Assembly: GCA_034002405.1 (NCBI GenBank)
Contig: JAVFAS010000035.1
Coordinates: 1-37,833 of the forward strand
Length of the DNA stretch: 37,833 nt
Direction of reading: 5' to 3'
DNA from: SZUA-365 sp034002405
GTDB taxonomy: Bacteria; Bacteroidota; Ignavibacteria; SZUA-365
The notes beneath the pieces were generated by a model. That model had not been told where the DNA came from and made no database searches. It saw only the letters and a program-made list of their open reading frames with translations. A program made the position numbers and the translations under genes. Positions 16,358 through 26,336 of the stretch are shown here, one piece after another; within the stretch, counting starts at the first letter, position 1; the number at the start of each line of letters is the position of its first letter.

Positions 16358-18085
16358 GTGGGCACGATTTCACGCCTGATATTCGAGGTATTCAAGGTTT
16401 TGTTGAACAGCGTATTCTGCCTCCTCGGGCAGCGGTTGTGGACCGTTGTGTCGGGAATTCTCGTCCTGACCGCATCCACCAGTGGCCAGAATCTTTCCAC
16501 GATCGGATCGAGCGATCCGGTGCGTCTCGGCGGCTCGGTGTCCGCGCGTGCGGTACTGTATTCAGCCAATGAAATCCGGAACCGTCGCGAGCCGTTTTCC
16601 TGGGTGCTCGGAGGCTCGCTCAATCTCAATGTGTATGATGTGGATCTGCCGTTCAGCTTCACCTACAGCGAACAGGAGCGGGATTTCTCGCAGCCCTTCA
16701 ACCAGTTCGGCGCGAGTCCGAGCTGGCAGTGGCTGCGGGGCCATGTCGGCTACCGCGCCCTGACTTTCTCGCCGTACACGCTGGCGGGGCATCAGTTCCT
16801 CGGCGGGGCGGTGGAGGGCAATCCCGGTTTGTTCCGTTTCGGTCTCATGTACGGCCGCCTGCGGCGGGCGGTGGAAGAGGACACCAGTACGTCGCGCTTC
16901 GTGCTTCCGGCCTACGCGCGCACCGGGTACGCGCTCCGCGCGGGCGTCGGGAATAGTTCCAGTTATGTGGACCTGATTCTCCTGAAAGCGAAGGACGATC
17001 CCTCCTCGCTCCGTCGCGCGCCGATGCACAGTCTGGTCCTGCCGGGCGAGAATCTCGTGCTCGGACTCAGCGGGACGGCGGAGGTGGTCAGCGGTCTGCG
17101 TGTCACGCTTGACGCGGCGGTCAGCGATTACGCCCGCGACCAGCGCGCGCGGGAGGTGGAAGCTGACGGCGGCATGGCGGCCGGGGTGATCGAGGGCATG
17201 CAGGCGAGCCGTTCGTCCACGCAGTATTACGGTGCCGTGAAAGCCGCGGTCGCCTGGTCGCGCCCGCGCTTCGGCATCACGGGCACCTACCACCGCGTGG
17301 ATCCCGACTATCAGTCGATGGGGGCGTATTACATGGCCAACGACCTGCAGAGCGTCGCGATCGCCCCGCGTGTCGTCCTGCTCGACGGCGCACTGCGCAT
17401 CAACGGCACGGTCACCTACCGGCATGACAACCTTCAAAACAAGAAGCGCGCGACCACGCATCGCCTGATGCCGGTGGTGGCGCTCTCGATCATGCCCGCA
17501 CCGCGGTGGGGAGTGGATGTGCAGTACACCGATGTCTTCACATCGCAGACCGCCGGGTACGCATCGTTGGGCGACTCGACGCGCATCGATCAGCGCAATC
17601 CGATGATCAGCGTCATGCCGCGCTACACATTCACCACCGGCGGCGCGATGCACGCCGTGATGCTGGGGGCGATGCACATGCGGTATGTCGACAACAACCC
17701 GGCCACCGCGCGCTACGCCCGCTCCAACAGCACGAATCTCAATCTCGGCTATACGGTCACCCTGTCCGCGCAGCAGCTCTCACTCACCGCCGCGGGCAAT
17801 ACGACGCGGCTGGAGAATGCGGGAGGCGTGTATCGAAACAGCGGGGTGTCGCTCACGGCAAGCAAGTCGCTGCTCGCGCAGTCCCTGCGGCTCAATGCCG
17901 GGGCGACCTATTCGTTTCAGGGCGCGGGACGCACCGTCACCGCCTCGGCCGGCGCGAGCTACGCGCTGCGACAGCGGCACAACTTTTCGGCGCAGTCGAC
18001 GCTCGTGTCTTCTTCCGCCGGGTATTATGCGCAAGACATGTATTCCGAACTCACACTGGTGCTTGGATATGCCTACACGTTCTGA
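16358..18085 (+). CDS. Outer-membrane beta-barrel-like protein
   Basis: The 575-residue protein starts at GTG and has a hydrophobic signal segment (about 22-46, LWTVVSGILVLTASTSGQ) with a likely cleavage after SGQ. The mature part is rich in alternating aromatic/polar strands ending in Tyr or Phe (SFTYSEQERDF, YRALTFSPYTLAGHQFLGG, GLFRFGLMYGRLRRA, YAYTF at the C-terminus), which is typical of an outer-membrane barrel, and the terminal Phe fits BAM-dependent insertion. The blocks FSPYTLAGHQFLGGAVEGNPG and RFGLMYGRLRRAVEEDT recur, to my knowledge, in uncharacterised Bacteroidota barrels. It is the first gene of the three-gene module and overlaps the next by 17 bp. It could anchor or export the following large protein; no porin family is certain. 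The start is uncertain, since other GTG/TTG codons are available. Confidence 0.75.
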   Translation: MGTISRLIFEVFKVLLNSVFCLLGQRLWTVVSGILVLTASTSGQNLSTIGSSDPVRLGGSVSARAVLYSANEIRNRREPFSWVLGGSLNLNVYDVDLPFSFTYSEQERDFSQPFNQFGASPSWQWLRGHVGYRALTFSPYTLAGHQFLGGAVEGNPGLFRFGLMYGRLRRAVEEDTSTSRFVLPAYARTGYALRAGVGNSSSYVDLILLKAKDDPSSLRRAPMHSLVLPGENLVLGLSGTAEVVSGLRVTLDAAVSDYARDQRAREVEADGGMAAGVIEGMQASRSSTQYYGAVKAAVAWSRPRFGITGTYHRVDPDYQSMGAYYMANDLQSVAIAPRVVLLDGALRINGTVTYRHDNLQNKKRATTHRLMPVVALSIMPAPRWGVDVQYTDVFTSQTAGYASLGDSTRIDQRNPMISVMPRYTFTTGGAMHAVMLGAMHMRYVDNNPATARYARSNSTNLNLGYTVTLSAQQLSLTAAGNTTRLENAGGVYRNSGVSLTASKSLLAQSLRLNAGATYSFQGAGRTVTASAGASYALRQRHNFSAQSTLVSSSAGYYAQDMYSELTLVLGYAYTF

Positions 18086-21000
18086 CCACTTCCTCGCCGC
18101 GGCCCGTGCCCGCGTTTCGTCGCCGATCTTCCTGCTGTCCGCCGTGCTGCTGACGACCACGGTGCTGGCCGTGGCGCTCGTCAATCCCGTGGCGGCGCAG
18201 AATACCATCACGGTCACGACACAGGTACTGCCGCCGTATTCTCCCTACCTCTCCGATTATGTGTCCGTGGAGAATACGGTCGTGATCACGCTGATCAACA
18301 CCTCGCCGTCGCCGCAAAACGTCCGCCTCATCGGACGCATCGAGGGGGGGAACAACATCGTGATCACCCTGCCCGAGAGCTATCAGCCCGCGCAGGGCAT
18401 CGCCCTGGCGCCCGGACAATCCCGTGCGCTGATGGGTGGCGAACTCGCCGAGTATCTCAATCCCGATATCCTGCAGTTCCAGGGTATCGCGAAATCGGAG
18501 GTCGTGCAGGGGAACGGACTGCCGGAGGGGGACTACAGCTTCTGTGTCCAGGCCGTCGATTATGCGAGCGGAACGCCGCTGTCGATGCCCGCCCCGATGG
18601 GCTGTGCCTATTTCAGCATCACGCATTACGAGGTGCCGGAAATCCTGCAACCCGAATGCAACGGAACGGTGCAAGCCACCGCGCCGCAGAATCTGGTGCT
18701 GAGCTGGACGCTGCCGGCGGGTGTGCCTCCGCAGCATGTGGAATATGTCATCACGATGGTGGAAATGTTTCCGCAGGATACCGATCCAAACCAGGCGATT
18801 CTCGCCGCGACACTGCCGCCGTTCTTCACCACCGTTGCGTTCTCGAATTCCGTTCTCTACGGTCCGGACGCACCCCCGCTCGAGCCCGGAAAGAAGTATG
18901 CCTGGCGCGTGACCGCGCGCGCGCGGCAAGGGTCGCCCGCACTGCTGTTCAAGAATGACGGACATTCGGTGGCCTGTTCCTTTGTCTGGCAGCAGGACGG
19001 CGGCGGCGAAGGGGAAGGCGAAGGAGAGGAAGAGGACGTCGATATCGAGGAACAGTACGCCGATGACTGCACGGTGCTCAACTGTGCCCCGCAGCCGCTG
19101 GCGACCGGCCCCGCCGCGAACAAGTCCTACAACGTCGGCGACGAGATTCAGATCGGATACTTCGTCATGGAAATCACCGCGCTCTCGAATAATACGGCGT
19201 CGGCGCTTACGGGCGAGGGTGTGGTCGATGCGCCGATCTTCCGCACCCGTCTGCGCGCGACATTCCAGAACCTGCAGGTCAATGCCGAGAATAAGGTGTT
19301 CGCGGGATCGGTGATCGGCGCGTACGATCCCGGCGCGATGGTCAACGAACAGCTGAAGAATTTCGCGGGGAATCTCGACCAGGTCACCGGCGCGGCGGTC
19401 AAGCAGGTCTCCGACTACGTCAAGGGCGGACAGAAGTACATCGAAAATTTCGCCGACGTCAATGTGCAGGGCCTTCCCTTCGGCTGGAGCAAGATGCTCT
19501 CGGGTGACGTGCAGCTGGTCAATATCGCCGCGGTGGAATTCGCACCCGACGGCGCGCGCTTCAATGCCTTTTTCGATATGCCCATCCCCGAGGCCAACAA
19601 CAAGATCCTCGCGTTCGGACAGCAGAATGTGTGTTTCCATCCGACCGGACTCAGTGTCGACGGTCTGCAGAAGCTGACGCTGCTCGGCAACGACTACAGT
19701 TTTGACTGGGGTCCCAACGCCACATGCGCAATCAAGGCCGCGGGTGGACAGCATGGCGGCACCTATGTCGCGTGGAATTGCGAGGGATTCCAGCAGCTTC
19801 AGGTCGAAGGCGGTTTCACCTTCGACGGCGGCATGCTCGAACGCGCCGAGGGACAGGGTCCGGTGACCGCATCGTTCGTGTTCAATGGCAGTGCCTGGGG
19901 AGATCTGCTGGGCGAGATCGACATGGATCCCTTTGTCATCGCGGGCATGAAGGGAATGAAAATGGATTTCGATGAGGTCGTGCTCGACCTGTCGGATCTC
20001 CGCAATCCGCAGAACATCGCCTTTCCCCAGGGATATCAGGGCTCGCAGAGTCTCGACTGGCGCGGACTGTATTTCAAGAACATCACGCTGACGCTGCCCG
20101 ACTATCTGAAAAAGGGCAACAGCCCGGTGACGATTTCCCTCAGCAATGCGATGATCAATAAAACCGGGTTCACCGGCACCGTCACCGCGCAGCCGGTCTT
20201 CGCACTGGATGAGGGCAATCTCGGCGGCTGGGGCTTCTCGATGGACAAGTTTTCCTTCAGCATGGTGAACAACACTCTCGTGAAAGGAGAATTCGAAGGC
20301 GCCATCGAGCTCCCCGTGGCGAACACAGGTCTCGGATATACATGTCTGCTGAGCAACAGCAACCAGGGACTGCAGACGCAGTTCGAGGTCGAGACGCTCG
20401 GCGATATCGAGGTCCCGATGTGGGGCGCGACGCTGACGCTTGCGGGCGGCTCGGGTATCAGTGTCGAGACGCAGCAGAACGAGGTCACCGTCGCGGCGAT
20501 TCTCAGTGGCGAACTGAACATCAACAAGAGTTTTCCCGAGATGAAGAACGTCGCGGTGAAGATTCCTGATGTCGAGTTCAAGGACCTGACGATCCGAAAT
20601 AAAAAGCCGTATCTGACCGCCGAATATTTCAAGTTCGCGAGCGAGGAAAAAAGTTTCGCCGGTTTTCCGGTCTCGATCGATCTCGGGGATGGCATCGGCC
20701 TGCATTTCGACGGCGACGATCGCGTCGGACTGATGCTCGGGTTCCGTGTCGGTCTCGACGGCAACGGCCAGGCCGCGATTTCCGGTGCGACGAGCTTCAC
20801 GATCTGGGCGAAGATGACGCCGCAGAACGGCAAGCAGAAATGGGCCATCGACAAGCCCGAACTGAATGCCATCGAGATCGACGCCAGCGTCGCGGCCTGT
20901 GATATCAAGGGTTCCGTGCAGCTGTACAAGGGCGACGAGAAATTCGGCGACGGCTTCCGGGGCGCGCTCGAGGTGAATTTTCGTCCCGTCGTCAAGGTGA

Positions 21001-24000
21001 GCGCCACGGTGCAGTTCGGCAGCACGGCCTACAAGAACGCCGGGACGCGCTACCGCTACTGGTATTTCGACGGCATGGCCGTGCTGGGCACCGGCATTCC
21101 CATTTTTCCCGGTCTCGGCATCTACGGCTTCGGCGGTGGCGCCTGGTATCATATGAGCGCGGTCAACGACGTTCCCAGCGCCGCGTCACTCGAGGGCGAT
21201 CCGAACAGCGCGAAGGATTTCGAACTCGACGCGCCGGGGCAGTCATCGTCGGGACTGATTTTCGAACCGCGTCCCGACATCGCCTTCGGCATGAAGGCGA
21301 CGCTTGTGCTCGGCACCATGCCCACGCCCAAGGCCTTCAACGGTGATATCACGCTGTCGATCGAGTTCTTCGAAGGCGGGGGACTGAAGAAAGTCGGCTT
21401 CCTCGGCAACGGGTATTTCGTGCAGAACCTCGATCCGAAGAATCGTCCGGGCGAGGGGGCGGTGATCTCGGCCACCGCGAATTTCCTGTTCGACAACGAG
21501 GCGAAACGATTCGATGGACTGATCACGATGAAGTTCAACGTCAAGGTCGGCAGCGAGAAGCTTGTCTGGGGTGGTGGCGACGCGGCCTTTCACGTGAGCA
21601 AGGACAAATGGTTCATCAAATTCGGGACGCCCGACAATCCGCTCGCGCTCACCGTGCTCGACCTGCTCGACATCGAGTCGTATTTCATGGCGGGAAAAAA
21701 CAGCCTCGGCCCGATGCCCGATCTGCCGACGTCGCCGATCAATTACGCCGCCTACCTGCCGAGTTTCAACCAGCAGAATCCGCGGAGTCCGCAGACCGAA
21801 AACGGTACGGGCTTCGCGATGGGACAGCAGCTTTCCATCGATACCGGGGATTTGAAATTCCTGATCTTCTACGCGCGCATCGCCATCGATTTCGGCTATG
21901 ACGTGTCCGTGCTCAAGACGGATGCCTACTGCGAGGAAGTCGGAGGGACGATGGGCTTCAATGGCTGGTACGCGACCGGGCAGGTCTACACCTCGTTGAT
22001 CGCGGCGGTCGGACTCGACATCAATCTCTGGTTCGTGCAGAAGAAAATCGTGATCCTCGAAGTCGGTCTCATCGCCGCGCTCAAGGCCGGCCTGCCGAAG
22101 CCGACGTGGATGATGGGCGAGGTGGCGGGCTATTACAATGTGCTCAACGGGATGCTGACCGGTCACGTCAATTTCAAATTCCGTACGGGGACCTACTGCA
22201 ATCCCAACGAGGGTGATCCATTCGAAGGATTGAAAGTCATCTCCGAGATCGTGCCCAGCGGTGCCGAGGTTGATTGCTTCGCCTTTCCCGAGGTCGCGTT
22301 CAATCTTCCGGTGGGAGCCGACCGTGTGATCAGCGTCGAGGTGCTCGACAGCAACCAGGAGCCCAAGACGGTGACCTTCCGTTTCGGCGTGCGCACGTTC
22401 GAGGTCCGCAAGGTACAGGGAAACACCAAGATCGCGGGTGACTGGAGCATGTTCAACCAGGATCTGTCCGCGCAGTTCGAGGCGAATGAAATGTTCGATG
22501 AACTGACGCAACACCGCATCGATGTCGAAATACACGGTGATCGCAAGGTCAATGGCGAATGGGTCCGGATCAAGAAATGCGCCGACTGTGCGCAGGATCA
22601 TGTGGAGAAGCAGTCGGTCACCTTCACCACGGGGAAGGCGCCCGAGCATTTTCGCGACGATCTGATCACGGTCACGGTGCCGGGACGGATGCAGCGCTAT
22701 TTTCCCAAAAGTTCGACATCCACGGGCTCGATCGCCTTCGTGCAGTACCCGAGCAACATTCCCGAGATACAGCCCGACGACCCCGATGACAAATACTCCT
22801 TCGTCGCCCGTTTTCAGGAAGTGAAATCCGGCAGCGAGGTTGTTGGCCAGATGCCAATCGAGTGGGAAAACTCCGGCTCGTTCAAGGGCGTGCGTTTCGG
22901 TATTCCGCCGTTGAAACCCACGACACTGTACATCGTGCAGATCGTGCGGCGCCGCGTGCCGAAATCACTGCAGCAGGGACTCGGGCAGATGCAGATCCAG
23001 AGCCAACCCCAGCAAGGCGGCGGCGGGTCCAATTTCGAACAGAAGCAGACGGTCCAGAATATCGGTGACGGACAGTCGATCAAGGTGCGCCGTTCGCGTT
23101 TCAATGCCATCCGACTCGCCGACAACGAGTTCCTCGTCTACCAGCTCGCCTTCAAGACCAGCAAGCACGGCACGTACGACAGCAAGATCATGGAGTACCT
23201 GAACACCGTGGAGAAAATGGTCCGAAAATCCGATAACACCAGCAGCCTTGCCTACAATACCCTCGAAATCACGTTCGAGGGCGGAGAGGCCTTCGATCCC
23301 TATGACCTCGAGGAGTCGATCTGGAAGAAGGGGTCGAAAACGGAATATGGAGAACCGGCGTTCAAGGCCGAGGCGATCAACATGGGCACGGGCCCGAGCA
23401 CGGACTCGTACTGGACAAAGCTGTACAATGACTATTTCCGCTACAGCTTGTTCGATCAGTACATCAACGCCGTGTACATCAATTCCGATGTCATGGGCAG
23501 CGGACCGAATCCCCGCACCGTCCGTGCGTATCCCGCCGCGAACGCGTACCTGCCGGGCGCCCGGCTCACCCATGGCACCGCGCTCTCCAAGGTCCCGTTT
23601 CCAACGTGGGCGACCGACCTGCGGTATCAGGGCACGGGACCCCGGACGAAGCTGACGAACCAGGAGATCAACGCCGTGTACTGGAAGGATTACAATCCTC
23701 CCGCGCAGGGCGGTGGGGCGAAGGTCGTGCCCGTGGCGTTCAAGGTCGCGGCAAAAAACCCCGGACTGAACACCAGCGGTCTCAACCTCGACATCAAGGC
23801 CAACGAATGGCACAAGCTCGTGCTCCGTTACGATTGTCCCGCCGTGCTCATCCGCGATCGCGAGATCATCGTCGAGGAACTCCTCTCGCGTTTCGGCTCG
23901 TCGCTCAATAGTTCGGTGTCGTTCTGGCATTTCATGTCGAGCAACTGTCCCCCCGACATCGCCGACGATCTCGACGTGGACAACTACCAGTACTGGAACA

Positions 24001-24092
24001 TGCACGCCCGCAAGGGCATGAGCATTCCGCTCAATTTCCATATCCGCGGCAAAGGGTATCCTCTCAACCGCAAGTACACATTCAATCCGTAA
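18069..24092 (+). CDS. Giant secreted TANFOR-like surface protein, 2007 residues
   Basis: The start ATG lies within the last codons of the barrel gene. Residues 1-44 are a signal peptide (IFLLSAVLLTTTVLAVALVNPVAAQ). The mature N-terminus, TQVLPPYSPYLSDYVS, followed by ENTVVITLINTSPSPQNV, matches the TANFOR domain found in large Bacteroidota surface proteins. Next comes a fibronectin-like stretch (about 200-300) and then an acidic Gly/Glu linker (about 312-330, GGGEGEGEGEEEDVD). The long central part is composed of many predicted beta strands with repeated themes (FKNITLTLPDYL, FSMDKFSFSMVNN, GYGFGGGAWYHMS-like glycine patches), and the C-terminal 500 residues are less repetitive. I see no catalytic motif and no T9SS sorting domain. 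Translational coupling to the barrel and the Fn3 protein suggests one surface assembly. Longer reading-frame versions inside the barrel gene are not supported. Confidence 0.8.
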   Translation: MPTRSDHFLAAARARVSSPIFLLSAVLLTTTVLAVALVNPVAAQNTITVTTQVLPPYSPYLSDYVSVENTVVITLINTSPSPQNVRLIGRIEGGNNIVITLPESYQPAQGIALAPGQSRALMGGELAEYLNPDILQFQGIAKSEVVQGNGLPEGDYSFCVQAVDYASGTPLSMPAPMGCAYFSITHYEVPEILQPECNGTVQATAPQNLVLSWTLPAGVPPQHVEYVITMVEMFPQDTDPNQAILAATLPPFFTTVAFSNSVLYGPDAPPLEPGKKYAWRVTARARQGSPALLFKNDGHSVACSFVWQQDGGGEGEGEGEEEDVDIEEQYADDCTVLNCAPQPLATGPAANKSYNVGDEIQIGYFVMEITALSNNTASALTGEGVVDAPIFRTRLRATFQNLQVNAENKVFAGSVIGAYDPGAMVNEQLKNFAGNLDQVTGAAVKQVSDYVKGGQKYIENFADVNVQGLPFGWSKMLSGDVQLVNIAAVEFAPDGARFNAFFDMPIPEANNKILAFGQQNVCFHPTGLSVDGLQKLTLLGNDYSFDWGPNATCAIKAAGGQHGGTYVAWNCEGFQQLQVEGGFTFDGGMLERAEGQGPVTASFVFNGSAWGDLLGEIDMDPFVIAGMKGMKMDFDEVVLDLSDLRNPQNIAFPQGYQGSQSLDWRGLYFKNITLTLPDYLKKGNSPVTISLSNAMINKTGFTGTVTAQPVFALDEGNLGGWGFSMDKFSFSMVNNTLVKGEFEGAIELPVANTGLGYTCLLSNSNQGLQTQFEVETLGDIEVPMWGATLTLAGGSGISVETQQNEVTVAAILSGELNINKSFPEMKNVAVKIPDVEFKDLTIRNKKPYLTAEYFKFASEEKSFAGFPVSIDLGDGIGLHFDGDDRVGLMLGFRVGLDGNGQAAISGATSFTIWAKMTPQNGKQKWAIDKPELNAIEIDASVAACDIKGSVQLYKGDEKFGDGFRGALEVNFRPVVKVSATVQFGSTAYKNAGTRYRYWYFDGMAVLGTGIPIFPGLGIYGFGGGAWYHMSAVNDVPSAASLEGDPNSAKDFELDAPGQSSSGLIFEPRPDIAFGMKATLVLGTMPTPKAFNGDITLSIEFFEGGGLKKVGFLGNGYFVQNLDPKNRPGEGAVISATANFLFDNEAKRFDGLITMKFNVKVGSEKLVWGGGDAAFHVSKDKWFIKFGTPDNPLALTVLDLLDIESYFMAGKNSLGPMPDLPTSPINYAAYLPSFNQQNPRSPQTENGTGFAMGQQLSIDTGDLKFLIFYARIAIDFGYDVSVLKTDAYCEEVGGTMGFNGWYATGQVYTSLIAAVGLDINLWFVQKKIVILEVGLIAALKAGLPKPTWMMGEVAGYYNVLNGMLTGHVNFKFRTGTYCNPNEGDPFEGLKVISEIVPSGAEVDCFAFPEVAFNLPVGADRVISVEVLDSNQEPKTVTFRFGVRTFEVRKVQGNTKIAGDWSMFNQDLSAQFEANEMFDELTQHRIDVEIHGDRKVNGEWVRIKKCADCAQDHVEKQSVTFTTGKAPEHFRDDLITVTVPGRMQRYFPKSSTSTGSIAFVQYPSNIPEIQPDDPDDKYSFVARFQEVKSGSEVVGQMPIEWENSGSFKGVRFGIPPLKPTTLYIVQIVRRRVPKSLQQGLGQMQIQSQPQQGGGGSNFEQKQTVQNIGDGQSIKVRRSRFNAIRLADNEFLVYQLAFKTSKHGTYDSKIMEYLNTVEKMVRKSDNTSSLAYNTLEITFEGGEAFDPYDLEESIWKKGSKTEYGEPAFKAEAINMGTGPSTDSYWTKLYNDYFRYSLFDQYINAVYINSDVMGSGPNPRTVRAYPAANAYLPGARLTHGTALSKVPFPTWATDLRYQGTGPRTKLTNQEINAVYWKDYNPPAQGGGAKVVPVAFKVAAKNPGLNTSGLNLDIKANEWHKLVLRYDCPAVLIRDREIIVEELLSRFGSSLNSSVSFWHFMSSNCPPDIADDLDVDNYQYWNMHARKGMSIPLNFHIRGKGYPLNRKYTFNP

Positions 24093-24093
24093 C

Positions 24094-26256
24094 ATGATGC
24101 CATCCGTACACAACCATCCAGACACGATGCGACCGATACTGTTTCGACTTCTCGGAGTGATCACTCTTCTGTGCTTATCCCTGCCCCGCGCCGAAGCCCA
24201 GCCGACGCCGGACCCGACCACATCCGGCGGCGCGACCGCCGACAGCGCCGCCCGCCTCACGCTCCGTCTTATTGCACGCGCGACCGCGGACTCGGTGGTG
24301 TTGCGCTGGGGACTTCCGACCTATACCGCCTGGAAGGACGCGACACGCGCGGGCTTCATGATCGAGCGGACCGAGATCCGGCGGGATGGTGACAGGACGG
24401 AAGCATCCTGGCAGTCGCTGACCACATCCCCGCTTCGTCCCTACTCGATGGAGGAATGGAAAGCGCGCTTCGCGCCCGAGGATTCGCTCGCGGGCGCGGC
24501 GGTGCAGACGCTCCATGGCCAGAGTGTCGTCAGCACCGACGATCCGTTCGGCTCGATTGTCGAACTGCACATGCAGCAGCGGAACCTGGTGGGATTTGCC
24601 CTGCTGCTCGCCGACATGCGTGCGGATCTCGCGACGGGTCTGGGGTTGCGCTTCGTCGACCGCACCGTCACGCCCGGGAAGGGCTACCTGTATCGCATCA
24701 GTACCGCGGCCACCATCGACGGAACACCCATCGACACCGCGCTGACCCTCGTGATCACGCGTGCGCCCGAACCACTCCCGAGTGTGCGGACACTGCGCGC
24801 GGAAGAAGGGGAGAAGAAAGTCGTGCTCCAGTGGGACCGCTTCGAGCATCCGGACCGGACCTGGAGCGGATACTTCATCGAGCAGTCCACCGACGGCGGG
24901 AGGAATTTCTCCCGGCGCGGAGATCTTCCGTTCACCGCGGTGACAAAAGAGGACGAAGAGGAGCGAGATGTCCTCGAATATCCCATCACCGTGTCCGCGA
25001 ACTATCAGCCGGTCGTGTATCGCATCCGTGCCATGGATGCATTCGGTGAACTGTCTCCGCCCGGCAACGTCGTCACGGCGATGGGACGGGACAAAACCGC
25101 GCCAAAGCAGCCCGCGATCCTGCCGCACGAAATTGTCGACGAGACATCGGTGCGGATTTCCTGGGAATTGCGTGATGATCCGGATCCCGACCTCGAGGGC
25201 TACATGGTCGCGAAGAGCATGTCCCCGGAGGGACCCTTCGACATCATCAGCGATCTGCTGCCGCGGCAGACACGGAGCTGGATCGATGTGGACGTGCACA
25301 CACTTCCCGCGCACTATTACGTCGTGGCGGCGGTCGACACCGCGGGCAACAGCCGCATGTCCGCCCCCGTGCTCGCCCTCTTCCCCGACTCGATTCCTCC
25401 CGCGATGCCGACGGGGCTGCGGGCGCAGGTGGACACGCTCGGTGTGATGCAACTCGCCTGGACCGCGAATACCGAGCCGGATCTTCAGGGGTACCGGGTG
25501 TTCTATGCCAATGACCCGTCCCACGAATTCCAGCAGCTCACCACGGCGATCACCGTGGACACGGTCTACGCCGATACACTGACGTTGAAGACCTTGTCCG
25601 AACTCGCGTACTTCAAAGTCGTGGCCCTCGACCACAATTTCAATCACTCGCCATTCAGCGAGATGCTGACAGTCGAGAAGCCGGATATCGTTCCGCCATC
25701 CGCGCCACTCATCCAGTCCATCGACGTCACCGACGATGCCGTCGAAATCCGCTGGCATCCGAGTCCGACCAGCGACGCCGCGGCGCATGTGCTGCTCCGG
25801 CGGCCGGACGGCAAGGGCGACTGGCAGCGCCTGGACTCCACGGCGGACAAGACGATCCGGTGGTATCGCGACGCGGACGTCGACCCGGGTGCATCGTACG
25901 AGTACGCCCTCTACGCCTGGGATGACGATGGATTGCGTTCCCCGCTCTCGAACATCGTCCGTGCCGTGCGCGGTGGCCGCATGCACCATGATGGCGTTGC
26001 CGCGATCTCCGGCGGCTATCATGCCGAACGTGGCGCGGTACGCATCGAGTGGACCTGGGAAGGAGGAGACTGCGCGTTCCATCTCTACCGCGGCACGGAC
26101 GCGGGTCCCGTGCGTTTGTATCGGAGTATTAGCTCCGATTTACGCAGTATCGAGGATGTTCCCGCGCCGGGAACCTGGAAATACGCGGTGAAGGTCGTTC
26201 ATCCCGATGGCGGCGAGTCGGCGTTGCAGTATACGTCCGCGATTGTCGTGCCGTAG
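24094..26256 (+). CDS. Secreted fibronectin type III repeat protein
   Basis: The 720-residue protein begins one base after the stop of the giant protein. A signal peptide (MRPILFRLLGVITLLCLSLPRAEAQ) starts at the internal Met at 24127, so the true start may be 24127. After an Fn3-like N-terminal region there are about five fibronectin type III modules, near residues 228-330, 335-430, 433-530, 530-630 and 632-720, recognisable by proline-rich starts (APKQPAILP, IPPAMPTGLRA, VPPSAPLIQS), a W at the B strand (VLQWDR, RISWEL, LAWTAN, IRWHPS, IEWTWE) and GY or YRV strands. Such arrays usually act in extracellular adhesion or as spacers. There is no T9SS tail or anchor. As the third gene of the module it probably partners with the barrel and the giant protein. 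Confidence 0.82.
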   Translation: MMPSVHNHPDTMRPILFRLLGVITLLCLSLPRAEAQPTPDPTTSGGATADSAARLTLRLIARATADSVVLRWGLPTYTAWKDATRAGFMIERTEIRRDGDRTEASWQSLTTSPLRPYSMEEWKARFAPEDSLAGAAVQTLHGQSVVSTDDPFGSIVELHMQQRNLVGFALLLADMRADLATGLGLRFVDRTVTPGKGYLYRISTAATIDGTPIDTALTLVITRAPEPLPSVRTLRAEEGEKKVVLQWDRFEHPDRTWSGYFIEQSTDGGRNFSRRGDLPFTAVTKEDEEERDVLEYPITVSANYQPVVYRIRAMDAFGELSPPGNVVTAMGRDKTAPKQPAILPHEIVDETSVRISWELRDDPDPDLEGYMVAKSMSPEGPFDIISDLLPRQTRSWIDVDVHTLPAHYYVVAAVDTAGNSRMSAPVLALFPDSIPPAMPTGLRAQVDTLGVMQLAWTANTEPDLQGYRVFYANDPSHEFQQLTTAITVDTVYADTLTLKTLSELAYFKVVALDHNFNHSPFSEMLTVEKPDIVPPSAPLIQSIDVTDDAVEIRWHPSPTSDAAAHVLLRRPDGKGDWQRLDSTADKTIRWYRDADVDPGASYEYALYAWDDDGLRSPLSNIVRAVRGGRMHHDGVAAISGGYHAERGAVRIEWTWEGGDCAFHLYRGTDAGPVRLYRSISSDLRSIEDVPAPGTWKYAVKVVHPDGGESALQYTSAIVVP

Positions 26257-26274
26257 GGAGGCAGACGGCGGAAG

Positions 26275-26314
26275 GACGTCCGCCTCAGGCGGAAGACGTC
26301 CGCCTCAGGCGGAA
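26275..26314. repeat. Tandem 20-bp repeat, each unit containing a hairpin
   Basis: Two identical 20-bp units lie directly head to tail (26275-26294 and 26295-26314). Each contains the perfect inverted repeat CCGCCT-C-AGGCGG and the palindrome GACGTC. They begin 19 bp after the Fn3 gene stop. They may act as a bipartite terminator or mRNA 3' stabiliser; there is no T tract. A wider genome search would show whether they are a dispersed repeat. Confidence 0.85.
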
Positions 26315-26336
26315 GGACACGGCGAAGCGGCGGGGT

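Noticed and set aside
17685..18068. Upstream extension of the giant surface protein inside the barrel gene
   Set aside because: The signal peptide starts at 18069 and the upstream codons are a shadow frame of the barrel sequence.
18051..21152. Long antisense reading frame of more than 1000 codons across the giant surface protein
   Set aside because: High GC leaves stop codons rare in shadow frames. The antisense product has low-complexity composition rich in Arg, His and Asp and no domain, while the sense strand has a signal peptide and a recognisable start.
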